Source: an uncultured Candidatus Saccharibacteria bacterium (lineage in GTDB: Bacteria > Patescibacteriota > Saccharimonadia > Saccharimonadales > Saccharimonadaceae). Taken from it: 11,683 nucleotides of DNA. The DNA is taken from assembly GCA_948511255.1 (NCBI GenBank), contig CAOQNC010000013.1, positions 1 through 11,683 of the forward strand, given 5' to 3'. Shown here piece by piece: positions 1 to 5,865 of this stretch. How positions within the stretch are numbered: the stretch's first letter is position 1; each line of letters begins with the position of its first letter. Under the pieces are notes generated by a model. It searched no databases, was not told the DNA's origin, and saw only the letters and a program-made list of their open reading frames with translations. A program made the translations under genes and the position numbers.

Positions 1-211
1 AAATATAACCGCCGAATTGATATTTCTCGAGAACGCTCGCGGCAGTGGCGTCGTCGGGGTAGCGGACGAGAAGAGTTTGAGCGATTTTTTCGTCGAGAGT
101 CATCTCAGAGAGGAGTTGGTCGGCAACAGCGTAATGATCGGCAAAAAGCGGCGCCTGGTTATGCGAAATCAGGCTAGCGACGAGAGAGCAGAGGAGAAAA
201 AGGCTATGCAT
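1..211 (-). CDS. glycoside hydrolase family 3 protein (beta-N-acetylhexosaminidase-like), N-terminal fragment
   Basis: Reading the minus strand from ATG at 211 gives 70 codons that run open off the window edge. Residues 1-24 form a hydrophobic signal-peptide-like stretch (MHSLFLLCSLVASLISHNQA...) ending near PLFA. Residues 33-50 read LLSEMTLDEKIAQTLLVR and 61-70 LEKYQFGGYI, matching the opening of GH3 enzymes (MTLEEKIxQ, then a Y-x-hydrophobic-GG-hydrophobic strand). GH3 enzymes of this type hydrolyse beta-linked N-acetylglucosamine or glucose, in bacteria often during cell-wall turnover; a signal peptide implies action outside the cytoplasm. The catalytic Asp and the His of NagZ-like members lie beyond the edge, so substrate cannot be judged. 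There is no Shine-Dalgarno; a TATAAT box ends 6 bases before ATG. The gene follows the cation transporter in the same direction with a 73-base gap. The family call is fairly sure, the subfamily is not. Confidence 0.72.
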   Translation of the reverse strand, partial: MHSLFLLCSLVASLISHNQAPLFADHYAVADQLLSEMTLDEKIAQTLLVRYPDDATAASVLEKYQFGGYI

Positions 212-217
212 AGTTTA

Positions 218-223
218 ATTATA
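218..223 (-). promoter_or_regulatory. -10 box abutting the GH3 start (leaderless arrangement)
   Basis: TATAAT on the minus strand lies 6 bases upstream of the ATG at 211, so a normal +1 would fall at or next to the start codon. No convincing -35 is visible 17 bases upstream and no ribosome-binding site fits between. The leaderless mRNA is inferred. Confidence 0.5.
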
Positions 224-284
224 TAATATTTCGCGCGGTTTGGCGGAGGAATTTTGCGAGCTTGGGGCTTGCGACTAGGAGGAC

Positions 285-1418
285 TTACGGTTCGAGCTCG
301 AGGCCGGTGTCAAGGTCGAGGGTGACGCGGCAGCGATATTCGGGGTAGGCGCGGCGGAATTCGCGAACGATGCGATTCTTCAGCTTGAGTTTTTCACGAT
401 AAAAGTAGTCGATAACAAGATCGAAGGTGACGAGTTTTTGTTGGTCGTCGACGTAGAAGCCGTGCGATTGAAGAACGGCGGGATAATGCTCAATGATTTC
501 TTCGAGGTGACGGCGCATGGCCTGGTGGGTTTTGGTCTGGCTATTTTCGGCGTAGATGCCGACGGTGAGCGTGACATTGTATCTCGAGAGCGCGCCCTGA
601 GAGATTTCGCTGGTCAGGCGATGGATGTCTTTCGCGGTGAGGCGGTCGGGGACTTGAATATGAATCGAACCCATGTAGGCGCCGGGGCCGTAATCGTGGA
701 GAATGAGGTCATAGGCGCCGCTAACTTCAGGAAAGCTACAGACGAAGGTGTGAAGTTTGCGGGAGAGCCCAGGGTCGCTACGACCGCCGATGATGTCGAG
801 GACGGAATTGCTGAGGATTTCGAGGCTGGTTTTGATAATGAACAAGGAGATAATGACGCCGAGGATGCCGTCGAGACTGACCTGGAAAAACATGGTCGAG
901 AAAATACCAATCAAGGTCGAGAAGGAGAGGACGGCGTCAAACATTGCGTCGAGACCGGAGGCGAGGAGACTAGCCGAATCTTGGGCGCGGCCGACGGATT
1001 TGACGTAGAGGCCGAGGAAGATTTTGACAAGGACGGCGGCGGAGATAACGATAATGCTGGCGAGAGAATAGTCGGCAAGCTCGGGGTGAAAGACTTTCGG
1101 GATGGATTCGACGAGAGCGAAGGCGCCGACCGAGAAAATGATCGCACCGACAACAAGGGCGGCGAGATATTCGTAGCGACCGTGGCCGTAGGGGTGCTCG
1201 CGATCGGGACGGCGAGCGGCGAGTTTTGTGCCGACAATAGTGACGACAGAGGAGAAAACGTCGGTCAAGTTGTTCACGGCGTCGAGGACGATTGCGTTGG
1301 AGGCGGCGATAAGGCCGACCGTCATTTTGAAGGCGACGAGGACGAGATTGGTGACGATACCGATAATGCTAGTCCGAATAATAATTCTTTGGCGGTTAGG
1401 CTTATTTTTGCTCATCAT
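285..1418 (-). CDS. cation diffusion facilitator transporter (Mn/Fe-like metal site)
   Basis: A 377-residue integral membrane protein of the CDF family, which exports divalent metal ions in exchange for protons. Hydrophobic segments fall near residues 12-30, 35-60, 85-105, 118-140 and 155-205. The transmembrane metal site is seen as N49xxxD53 (NNLTD) and D157xxxD161 (DAMFD), with HPYGHGRYEY at 75-84 after the second segment. Zinc CDFs usually carry HxxxD in the fifth segment; N/D-type ligands are associated with manganese or iron CDFs, so Mn or Fe export is inferred. A cytoplasmic dimerisation domain lies near 207-290, and a second similar domain (about 295-375, HGFYVDD...VTFDLVIDY) makes the protein longer than the usual roughly 300 residues; such double tails occur in Firmicutes-type CDFs. 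Translation may start at 1418 or at the adjacent ATG at 1415, which sits 6 bases from the TATAAT box. Confidence 0.9.
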   Translation of the reverse strand: MMSKNKPNRQRIIIRTSIIGIVTNLVLVAFKMTVGLIAASNAIVLDAVNNLTDVFSSVVTIVGTKLAARRPDREHPYGHGRYEYLAALVVGAIIFSVGAFALVESIPKVFHPELADYSLASIIVISAAVLVKIFLGLYVKSVGRAQDSASLLASGLDAMFDAVLSFSTLIGIFSTMFFQVSLDGILGVIISLFIIKTSLEILSNSVLDIIGGRSDPGLSRKLHTFVCSFPEVSGAYDLILHDYGPGAYMGSIHIQVPDRLTAKDIHRLTSEISQGALSRYNVTLTVGIYAENSQTKTHQAMRRHLEEIIEHYPAVLQSHGFYVDDQQKLVTFDLVIDYFYREKLKLKNRIVREFRRAYPEYRCRVTLDLDTGLELEP

Positions 1419-1421
1419 GAT

Positions 1422-1427
1422 ATTATA
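1422..1427 (-). promoter_or_regulatory. extended -10 promoter of the cation transporter, next to its start codon
   Basis: The minus strand reads TGCTATAAT (extended -10 with TGn). The box ends 3 bases before the first ATG (1418) and 6 before the second (1415), leaving no room for a Shine-Dalgarno. A leaderless message starting at the second ATG is the simplest reading. No good -35 is seen. Confidence 0.55.
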
Positions 1428-1452
1428 GCATAAGTCTTGAGTTTTGGGCAGC

Positions 1453-1482
1453 GAAAGCCCCTGCCGTTTGGCAGAGGCTTTC
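1453..1482 (-). terminator. hairpin after the 304-residue gene
   Basis: Arms GAAAGCC (1453-1459) and GGCTTTC (1476-1482), extended inward by CTGCC/GGCAG around a GTTT loop with one mismatch. It lies between the stop of the 304-residue gene (1503) and the cation-transporter promoter, where a terminator is expected. On the minus strand no long T-run follows, so it may be a weak terminator. Confidence 0.5.
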
Positions 1483-1502
1483 CTAGAAAGGTTTTTGGGC
1501 TG

Positions 1503-2417
1503 TCAGATTTTGATGCCGCGCCGCGCCAACATGGCGGCAGTCGGATCCAGGATTTCTGAATAGTCCTCGTAGACATCCGGCAGCTTGCTGGTCGCTGGCA
1601 AATCCTGGCTGACGCCGCGCAGCTGATAATAATCGGCAGCGGGCGGATTGAAACCGGAAGAGCCAACATGAATCAGAGTGGGACGACTGCGGGAATTGAC
1701 AAGCAGAGGCGCTCCGTTCGGGGCCAGGCCGCCGGCGCGAGCGTAGAGGCTCAGGCTAATGCGGACGATTTTGCCGCGGTGGATTTCGGGCAGGTCGTAG
1801 CCGGAGGGTAGTTGGAAATTGACGCGGATAGGCATCTTGTCGAGCCGGTCAGGCGGAATTTCATGCTTCTGGGCGATTCCAGTAAGGTCGAGGCTGTTCA
1901 CTTCGCTCGGGAAGAGTTCTCTGATCAGACCATGAGGCAAGAGAGCCGAGGGCGTTTCCGGAATAAATTGAGTGTATTCCAGCGCCTCGGTGATCTTGGC
2001 GAACAGAGATAGCCCGAAGTAGGGGTTCTCGTTTTCCATGGCGGCGGAGAGGAGCTGGATCTTGATCGGTATAGCGCCCCGATCGGGCGTCAACGGACAA
2101 ACGACATGGCGCTCGGGCGAGCTCAGAAGTAGCCCGGGCAGCATACGAAATCGCATCGCGCAATCGGCGACAGGGTAGACGTCCAGCTCCGGCAGCTCCA
2201 ATAACTCGGTCACCAGGAAAACAACACGATCGATGCCGAGGCGGATTGTGAGGCGGGGAGGGTCAAGCTTTAGAGCGGGGGCGCGCGGAGCGTTGCTCTT
2301 GCACTCGGGGTGGATGGCGATGATTTTGGCGGTCGTTGTGTCAGCGGGGGCGGACGACTCGGACTGGTTGAATGCTCTTTTGTCGGACGTAGCGACAGGA
2401 ATTGTCTTGTCGGGCAT
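1503..2417 (-). CDS. conserved-type hypothetical protein, 304 aa, soluble
   Basis: I do not recognise this family. The start at 2417 is well supported by AAAGGAG 6 bases upstream of ATG, and the gene ends with TGA. Residues 1-40 are rich in Ser, Thr and Ala and look disordered. The rest alternates hydrophobic strands and proline-rich turns, with no membrane segment and no signal peptide. Recognisable landmarks are ELLELPELDVYPVADCAMRF near 70-90, an R/K-P-rich middle, and GSSGFNPPAADYYQLRG in the last quarter; only three cysteines are present, spaced too far apart for a zinc site. It has its own promoter back-to-back with the promoter of the neighbouring plus-strand cassette, and a hairpin follows it. 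A beta-rich structural or scaffold protein is possible but is only a guess. Confidence 0.75.
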   Translation of the reverse strand: MPDKTIPVATSDKRAFNQSESSAPADTTTAKIIAIHPECKSNAPRAPALKLDPPRLTIRLGIDRVVFLVTELLELPELDVYPVADCAMRFRMLPGLLLSSPERHVVCPLTPDRGAIPIKIQLLSAAMENENPYFGLSLFAKITEALEYTQFIPETPSALLPHGLIRELFPSEVNSLDLTGIAQKHEIPPDRLDKMPIRVNFQLPSGYDLPEIHRGKIVRISLSLYARAGGLAPNGAPLLVNSRSRPTLIHVGSSGFNPPAADYYQLRGVSQDLPATSKLPDVYEDYSEILDPTAAMLARRGIKI

Positions 2418-2487
2418 AGTTTTCTCCTTTCTAGTTGTGAGGTACGCTGCTTCAGGGCGGGTGCGGTCTGGCAGATTGTATCAGTTA

Positions 2488-2516
2488 ATTATATAACTTT
2501 TTGGCTGAAATGTCTA
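2488..2516 (-). promoter_or_regulatory. promoter of the 304-residue gene
   Basis: Minus strand TAGACA (2511-2516), 17-base spacer, TATAAT (2488-2493). This predicts a leader of about 65 bases ending in AAAGGAG before ATG at 2417. A second -10-like TGATACAAT lies 10 bases downstream but lacks a matching -35. Confidence 0.6.
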
Positions 2517-2545
2517 TATCTCCGTTGTCATTTTCGCTCGCTTAC

Positions 2546-2574
2546 TTGACTTTTATGGTGATGTGTGCTATAAT
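2546..2574 (+). promoter_or_regulatory. consensus promoter of the first accessory cassette (shared family)
   Basis: TTGACT (2546-2551), 17-base spacer ending in TGTGC, TATAAT (2569-2574), followed by GGAAGTATAAGG. It matches four other promoters in this window in the TGTGC extended -10 and the first transcribed bases. It is divergent from the promoter of the 304-residue gene, with 29 bases between the two -35 boxes. Confidence 0.8.
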
Positions 2575-2580
2575 GGAAGT

Positions 2581-2818
2581 ATAAGGTGTTAGCGTTAGGC
2601 TAATGGCCGAGGTTTTTGGTGAACTTCCGAGTGTTTTAGCTTGAGAATGTGAGCTGGATTTCGACTTGGAGTTTGATGACTTTGGCGCTATTTGGACCGG
2701 AGTGGGCTGGCGAAGCTAGGCATTATGGAAATGCTGGCGACATCTGGCACATTTTGGTTAGCTTTATTTCGGTTAGCGTTTTGACGAACTCTTAAAATTA
2801 TTGCAAAGGAGGGGTAGC
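2581..2818 (+). other. long 5' leader of the first cassette
   Basis: About 235 bases lie between the predicted start of transcription and ATG at 2819. It holds a small hairpin (TTAGC-GTTAG-GCTAA near 2590-2604) and two direct copies of a TTTYGGTTAGC motif (2752-2776); a 15-base version, GCACATTTTGGTTAG (2747-2761), recurs in the leader of the next cassette. No riboswitch class is recognised. The leader ends with the strong ribosome-binding site AAAGGAGGGG (2805-2814). Confidence 0.45.
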
Positions 2819-3265
2819 ATGAGAGGGCAAACGACAGCACCGAAGCGGCAACGCGGGGCTTCGGAAACAGATTTTGAGCTGCGGATGAAGCTGCTCGAGG
2901 CGCAAATGGAGCGGCTGATGCTGGAACGTTACGGAAGGGCGACCGACCGGGAGCGTTATGAAGATTTGCGAGCGAGGGCGCGGGCGGTCGGCGGCGAGCT
3001 GGAGAAGACTTTTGGCTTCGATGAGAAAGGCTGTGTCACAGCGGCAATTTCCGGATCTAAATGCGCGACTTATCGGCGGCCGTATTGGTTGGTCCGCGAG
3101 GCGAGCGAGCTGACGGCAACGCTGGCGTTCGATTTGCCAAAAACAATTTGCGCGACTGGAGCGGGCAATCGCCCGCGACGAACAGACTTATCAAGAGCGG
3201 ATTCGGTCGCTGGCCTATGGCGACGAGATTCCGGCAGTCTGGATGATGACTCGGGCAGATTTTGA
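2819..3265 (+). CDS. hypothetical protein, 5' part of a frame-interrupted gene (first copy of a duplicated domain)
   Basis: ATG at 2819 follows AAAGGAGGGG with ideal spacing, so translation surely starts here. The N-terminus is charged (RGQTTAPKRQRGASE), followed by a helical, coiled-coil-like segment (FELRMKLLEAQMERLMLERYGR) and a domain starting RARARAVGGELEK. After AFDLPK (codons up to about 3142) the frame loses sense and runs to a stop at 3263-3265. The +1 frame from the five-A run at 3139-3143 reads QFARLERAIARDEQTYQERI, which continues the helix pattern and leads into the 3' part. Removing one A would fuse both parts into one protein of about 248 residues. No family recognised. The break could be a sequencing error, a true pseudogene, or programmed +1 frameshifting. 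Confidence 0.6.
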   Translation: MRGQTTAPKRQRGASETDFELRMKLLEAQMERLMLERYGRATDRERYEDLRARARAVGGELEKTFGFDEKGCVTAAISGSKCATYRRPYWLVREASELTATLAFDLPKTICATGAGNRPRRTDLSRADSVAGLWRRDSGSLDDDSGRF

Positions 3266-3566
3266 GAGTCGGTTATTGGCTTTGGCGCGTGCGGCGGGCG
3301 GGAGCCTGGAGCTGAAGACTTCTCGCCAGGATGGGAAAGTCTATGTCTACTATTATCGCTACAAGCGGTTGAAGACGGCGACGGTGTTCAATTCCCTGCT
3401 CACGCATGCGCCCTATCACAGCACCGGCAAGCATCGTTACACGTTCTGGCTGCCGATTGACTATGTCCTGCTGCGGCAGCTACTCGAGAGGGACGCCGAG
3501 ATTTATGCGGCGCTGCCCGAGGAAATGCAACGACCGGGGTATCCGGCACGATGCGTTAAAAGCTAA
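3243..3566 (+). CDS. hypothetical protein, 3' part of the frame-interrupted gene (second copy of the duplicated domain)
   Basis: This frame has coding character from about 3144, ahead of the first ATG (3243), which has no Shine-Dalgarno; it is therefore best read as the continuation of the upstream gene. It contains LALARAAGGSLELKTSRQDG, a basic, tyrosine-rich strand (VYVYYYRYKRLK), then FWLPIDYVLLRQLLERD. The order GG-LE...K, F-x-LP, then LxRxxxRD resembles the upstream half, so the full gene appears to hold two copies of an 80-90 residue domain. The YYYRYKR strand suggests nucleic-acid contact, but that is speculation. The stop TAA at 3564-3566 is followed at once by a terminator. Confidence 0.55.
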   Translation: MMTRADFESRLLALARAAGGSLELKTSRQDGKVYVYYYRYKRLKTATVFNSLLTHAPYHSTGKHRYTFWLPIDYVLLRQLLERDAEIYAALPEEMQRPGYPARCVKS

Positions 3567-3573
3567 CCGCAAC

Positions 3574-3606
3574 AAAACTCCCCCGCTTCTAGGCGAGGGA
3601 GTTTTT
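3574..3606 (+). terminator. Rho-independent terminator of the first cassette
   Basis: Arms AAAACTCCCCCGC and GCGAGGGAGTTTT (one mismatch) with a TTCTAG loop and T-run. The sequence from the stop codon on (GCTAACC-CAA-AAAACTCCCCCGC) recurs almost exactly after the next gene. Confidence 0.9.
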
Positions 3607-3637
3607 CTTTGTGCGCCGACAATAAATCTCGTTCGTA

Positions 3638-3722
3638 TAAAAAGAAAGCAACCTATTGTCCATTACTGGGCGCATCCGCTTTCTGCTGAACTCATCTTAC
3701 CATATGAATTATCTAGTGTCAA
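3638..3722 (-). ncRNA. candidate small RNA with its own promoter and terminator-like hairpin
   Basis: On the minus strand TTGACA (3717-3722), a 17-base spacer and TAAGAT (3694-3699) predict a start near 3687. About 40 bases on, AGAAAGC pairs with GCTTTCT (3678-3684 with 3643-3649) and is followed by TTTTTAT. Inside the loop CCA-GTAA-TGG forms a GNRA-type mini-hairpin. No open reading frame of note fits. The product would be about 50 bases. It matches no RNA family I know; the large loop and imperfect -10 make it tentative. Confidence 0.3.
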
Positions 3723-3748
3723 TAACTTACCCCAAAGCATAAATGCTA

Positions 3749-3777
3749 TTGACAAAATTGAATATCTGTGCTACAAT
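3749..3777 (+). promoter_or_regulatory. consensus promoter of the second cassette (shared family)
   Basis: TTGACA (3749-3754), 17-base spacer ending in ATCTGTGC, TACAAT (3772-3777). Immediately upstream lie two nested inverted repeats: AGCAT-AA-ATGCT (3736-3747), and TGTCAATA (3717-3724) with TATTGACA (3747-3754), which also form the -35 boxes of the two divergent promoters. These could be an operator. Confidence 0.8.
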
Positions 3778-3782
3778 GATTG

Positions 3783-3914
3783 TATAGACCTCGCGGAGGT
3801 GTTATCTGTAGTGGGTTTATAGCACATTTCGGTTAGTTATTCTCCCCTGTTTTGGGTAGAGAAAAGATTGTTCAGAGAATGATCTTTGACTACTCAAAAA
3901 GAGGAGATGTTGTA
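3783..3914 (+). other. 5' leader of the second cassette
   Basis: The roughly 130-base leader contains a hairpin ACCTC-GCG-GAGGT (about 3788-3800), the shared motif GCACATTTCGGTTAG (3822-3836), and a second imperfect hairpin TTCTCCCC...GGG-TA-GAGAA (about 3840-3864). It ends in GAGGAG before ATG at 3915. The shared 15-mer differs by one base from that in the first cassette's leader. No riboswitch class recognised. The stretch 3607-3748 ahead of it is AT-rich and holds only the minus-strand small-RNA candidate. Confidence 0.45.
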
Positions 3915-4397
3915 ATGGATACAATTGAACAAGGCTTGGAAATCCTAAAGCAGCTTGGCTTGACCTACGAATGGCGAGACCATACTCACGATTTTCTCGA
4001 CATCACCGATCCGGTAACGGGAGAATGGACCTGCCGTGAGCCTTACGGGGCAGCTTGTCTGCTTGATTTTCTGATGAAGACGGGCAAGCTGAAGCTGGAT
4101 GACAGCGATGAGGATGCTTTTTTGGCACAGGTTGAGGAGCTAAACAGGCTGGCCGAAACCTTCGGTAATAGTGTCGTTACTATCTCGAACGAACTACACT
4201 ACTGGAGGCACCGGCACCCCATCGACCCGAAAGACAAGGCGTCGCCATGCATTTTCACGGTAAAGGATGCGCTGGATCCGAAGAGACGACACAGCAAGGC
4301 TTGGTGGTATTTTGACCACGACGAAATCGTGGAGCTCCGCAAGACAATCCTTCACGACAGAGCAATTTATGCTCAACATTTTACAATTAATGGCTAA
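3915..4397 (+). CDS. hypothetical protein, 160 aa, possible distant paralogue of the preceding gene
   Basis: ATG at 3915 is chosen over upstream in-frame options because GAGGAG lies 8 bases before it and the frame upstream belongs to the leader. The protein is soluble, acidic in the first half (DDSDEDAFLAQVEELNRLAETF) and basic/aromatic in the second (ELHYWRHRHPIDPKDK; KAWWYFDHDEIVELRK). No family is recognised. The second half follows the same order as the duplicated domain upstream: LAxxxGxS, a Y-aromatic basic strand, an aromatic F strand, then a helix with D-x-x-LR-x-x-I/L-x-x-D-x-x-IYA. Together with the shared promoter type, leader motif and near-identical terminator this suggests common descent, but protein identity is low. 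Two cysteines (CREPYGAAC) sit in the first third. Confidence 0.72.
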   Translation: MDTIEQGLEILKQLGLTYEWRDHTHDFLDITDPVTGEWTCREPYGAACLLDFLMKTGKLKLDDSDEDAFLAQVEELNRLAETFGNSVVTISNELHYWRHRHPIDPKDKASPCIFTVKDALDPKRRHSKAWWYFDHDEIVELRKTILHDRAIYAQHFTING

Positions 4398-4404
4398 CCA
4401 CAAT

Positions 4405-4437
4405 AAAACTCCCCCGCGAGCGTGCGAGGGAGTTTTT
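4405..4437 (+). terminator. Rho-independent terminator of the second cassette
   Basis: Arms AAAACTCCCCCGC and GCGAGGGAGTTTTT with a GAGCGT loop and T-run, only 7 bases after the stop codon. Both arms are identical to those of the first cassette's terminator at 3574. Confidence 0.9.
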
Positions 4438-4466
4438 CTTGGACGTCAGGAAGTTTGAAATAACCC

Positions 4467-4493
4467 AAAAAGAGCCCCTTTCGAGGCTCTTTT
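4467..4493 (-). terminator. terminator of tuf, usable from both strands
   Basis: AAAAAGAGCC and GGCTCTTTT pair around a short C/T-rich loop, giving a T-run on either strand. It lies 18 bases past the tuf stop and faces the second cassette's terminator, so it closes a convergent gene pair. Confidence 0.85.
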
Positions 4494-4511
4494 CGTGTAT
4501 TAGTAAGAATA

Positions 4512-5696
4512 CTACTTGATGATGCTGGTAACGACACCAGAACCGACGGTCTTGCCGCCTTCGCGGATAGCGAAGCGGTCGTTGTTGTTCATAGCGATTG
4601 GCGCGAGCAACTTGACCTTGAAGGTGACAGTATCACCAGGCATGACGATTTCTTTGTCGGCTGGGAGTTCAACTTCACCAGTGACATCGGTCGTGCGGAA
4701 GTAGAACTGTGGCTTGTAGCCCTTGGAGAATGGAGTGTGGCGACCGCCTTCTTCCTTCTTCAAGATGTAAACCTGAGCCTCGAATTCGGTGTGTGGGGTG
4801 ATCGAGCCTGGGGCAGCGATGACCTGGCCGCGTTCGATTTGTTCACGTTCAATACCGCGGAGCAAGAGACCAGCGTTATCACCAGCCTGGCCCTGATCGA
4901 GAGTCTTGTGGAAGGCCTCGATACCGGTCACGACGGATTTCTGAGTGTCTTTGAGACCGACGATTTCAACTTCGTCGTTCAATTTGACGACACCCTGCTC
5001 GATACGGCCAGTAGCAACAGTACCACGACCCTTGATGGAGAAGACGTCTTCGACAGGCATCAAGAATGGCTTGTCAAGATCGTGTTCTGGGACTTCGAAG
5101 TATTCGTCCATAGCCTTGATGAGGTCCATGATGGCCTGTTCATTCTCGGCGTCGCCTTCGAGGGCTTTCGTAGCGGAACCCTTGATGATTGGGGTGTTGT
5201 CGCCATCGAAGCCATATTTGTTCAAAAGTTCGCGGACATCCATCTCGACGAGCTCGACGAGGTCAGGATCAGCGAGGTCCATCTTGTTCAAGAAGACGAT
5301 AATCTTCGGAACGTTCACCTGGTGAGCCAAGAGGACGTGCTCACGGGTCTGTGGCAACGGACCATCGTTCGCAGCGACCACGAGAATAGCACCATCAACC
5401 TGAGCAGCACCGGTAATCATGTTCTTAATGTAGTCGGCGTGGCCCGGCATATCGACGTGCGCGTAGTGGCGGTTGTCAGATTCGTATTCCTGGTGAGAGG
5501 TGGCGATGGTAATACCACGAGCCTTCTCTTCTGGAGCGTTATCGATCTGGTCGTAAGCGACAGCTTTGTTAACTTCGGATGGGAGTTTCTTTGCGAGAAC
5601 GTTAGTAATCGCAGCCGTCAAGGTAGTTTTACCGTGGTCAACGTGGCCCATCGTACCGACGTTGATATGTGGCTTGGAACGGTCAAAATTTGCCAT
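4512..5696 (-). CDS. tuf: translation elongation factor Tu
   Basis: EF-Tu (394 residues, full length) carries aminoacyl-tRNA to the ribosomal A site as a GTP complex. Visible GTPase motifs: G1 GHVDHGKT (17-24), G2 region RGITIATSH (60-68, with Thr63), G3 DMPGH (82-86, catalytic His86), G4 NKMD (137-140), G5 GSA (173-175). Domain 2 follows from about 205 ([26 protein letters not shown]) and domain 3 from about 300 to the end. G3 reads DMPGH where most bacteria have DCPGH (Cys81 of E. coli), a divergent trait. The start is set by AAAAGGAG 5 bases before ATG. It stands alone, not in the str operon with rpsL, rpsG and fusA, and has its own promoter and a strong terminator. Identification is certain. 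Confidence 0.98.
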   Translation of the reverse strand: MANFDRSKPHINVGTMGHVDHGKTTLTAAITNVLAKKLPSEVNKAVAYDQIDNAPEEKARGITIATSHQEYESDNRHYAHVDMPGHADYIKNMITGAAQVDGAILVVAANDGPLPQTREHVLLAHQVNVPKIIVFLNKMDLADPDLVELVEMDVRELLNKYGFDGDNTPIIKGSATKALEGDAENEQAIMDLIKAMDEYFEVPEHDLDKPFLMPVEDVFSIKGRGTVATGRIEQGVVKLNDEVEIVGLKDTQKSVVTGIEAFHKTLDQGQAGDNAGLLLRGIEREQIERGQVIAAPGSITPHTEFEAQVYILKKEEGGRHTPFSKGYKPQFYFRTTDVTGEVELPADKEIVMPGDTVTFKVKLLAPIAMNNNDRFAIREGGKTVGSGVVTSIIK

Positions 5697-5763
5697 TCTT
5701 TCTCCTTTTAATTATTATTTGTGTCAGAGCGCTAATATCAACCAGCTCCAACTCTACCTATAT

Positions 5764-5792
5764 ATAATATATGATTTCGGGGGAGTTGTAAA
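5764..5792 (-). promoter_or_regulatory. tuf promoter
   Basis: Minus strand TTTACA (5787-5792), 17-base spacer, TATTAT (5764-5769); an overlapping TATATT is an alternative -10. It predicts a leader of about 60 bases ending in AAAAGGAG. Confidence 0.6.
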
Positions 5793-5824
5793 GAGGTTTT
5801 ATCTGGGAATTTTGGGATGGGAAA

Positions 5825-5849
5825 GCCCCGGGCGCAGGGCGACCGGGGC
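5825..5849 (-). terminator. terminator hairpin after the GNAT gene
   Basis: GCCCCGG (5825-5831) pairs with CCGGGGC (5843-5849). On the minus strand it is followed by TTTCCC, a short T stretch. It sits 16 bases past the GNAT stop and ahead of the tuf promoter. Confidence 0.65.
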
Positions 5850-5865
5850 GGGTGCGAGAGGAGAA

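Noticed and set aside
438-1433. Long plus-strand open frame (331 codons) opposite the cation transporter
   Set aside because: It is the antisense shadow of a clear CDF gene; its translation is a run of Asp/Glu/Gly typical of a mirrored frame, with no ribosome-binding site.
2575-2628. Large leader hairpin GGAAGT...ACTTCC in the first cassette
   Set aside because: The first arm lies between the -10 box and the expected start of transcription, so it would be mostly absent from the RNA.
3406-3822. Plus-strand open frame running from inside the first cassette gene through its terminator
   Set aside because: It crosses a strong terminator and the next promoter, and overlaps a better-supported frame.
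4737-5711. Plus-strand open frame (324 codons) opposite tuf
   Set aside because: Entirely antisense to EF-Tu; no family features, and the real gene has all GTPase motifs.
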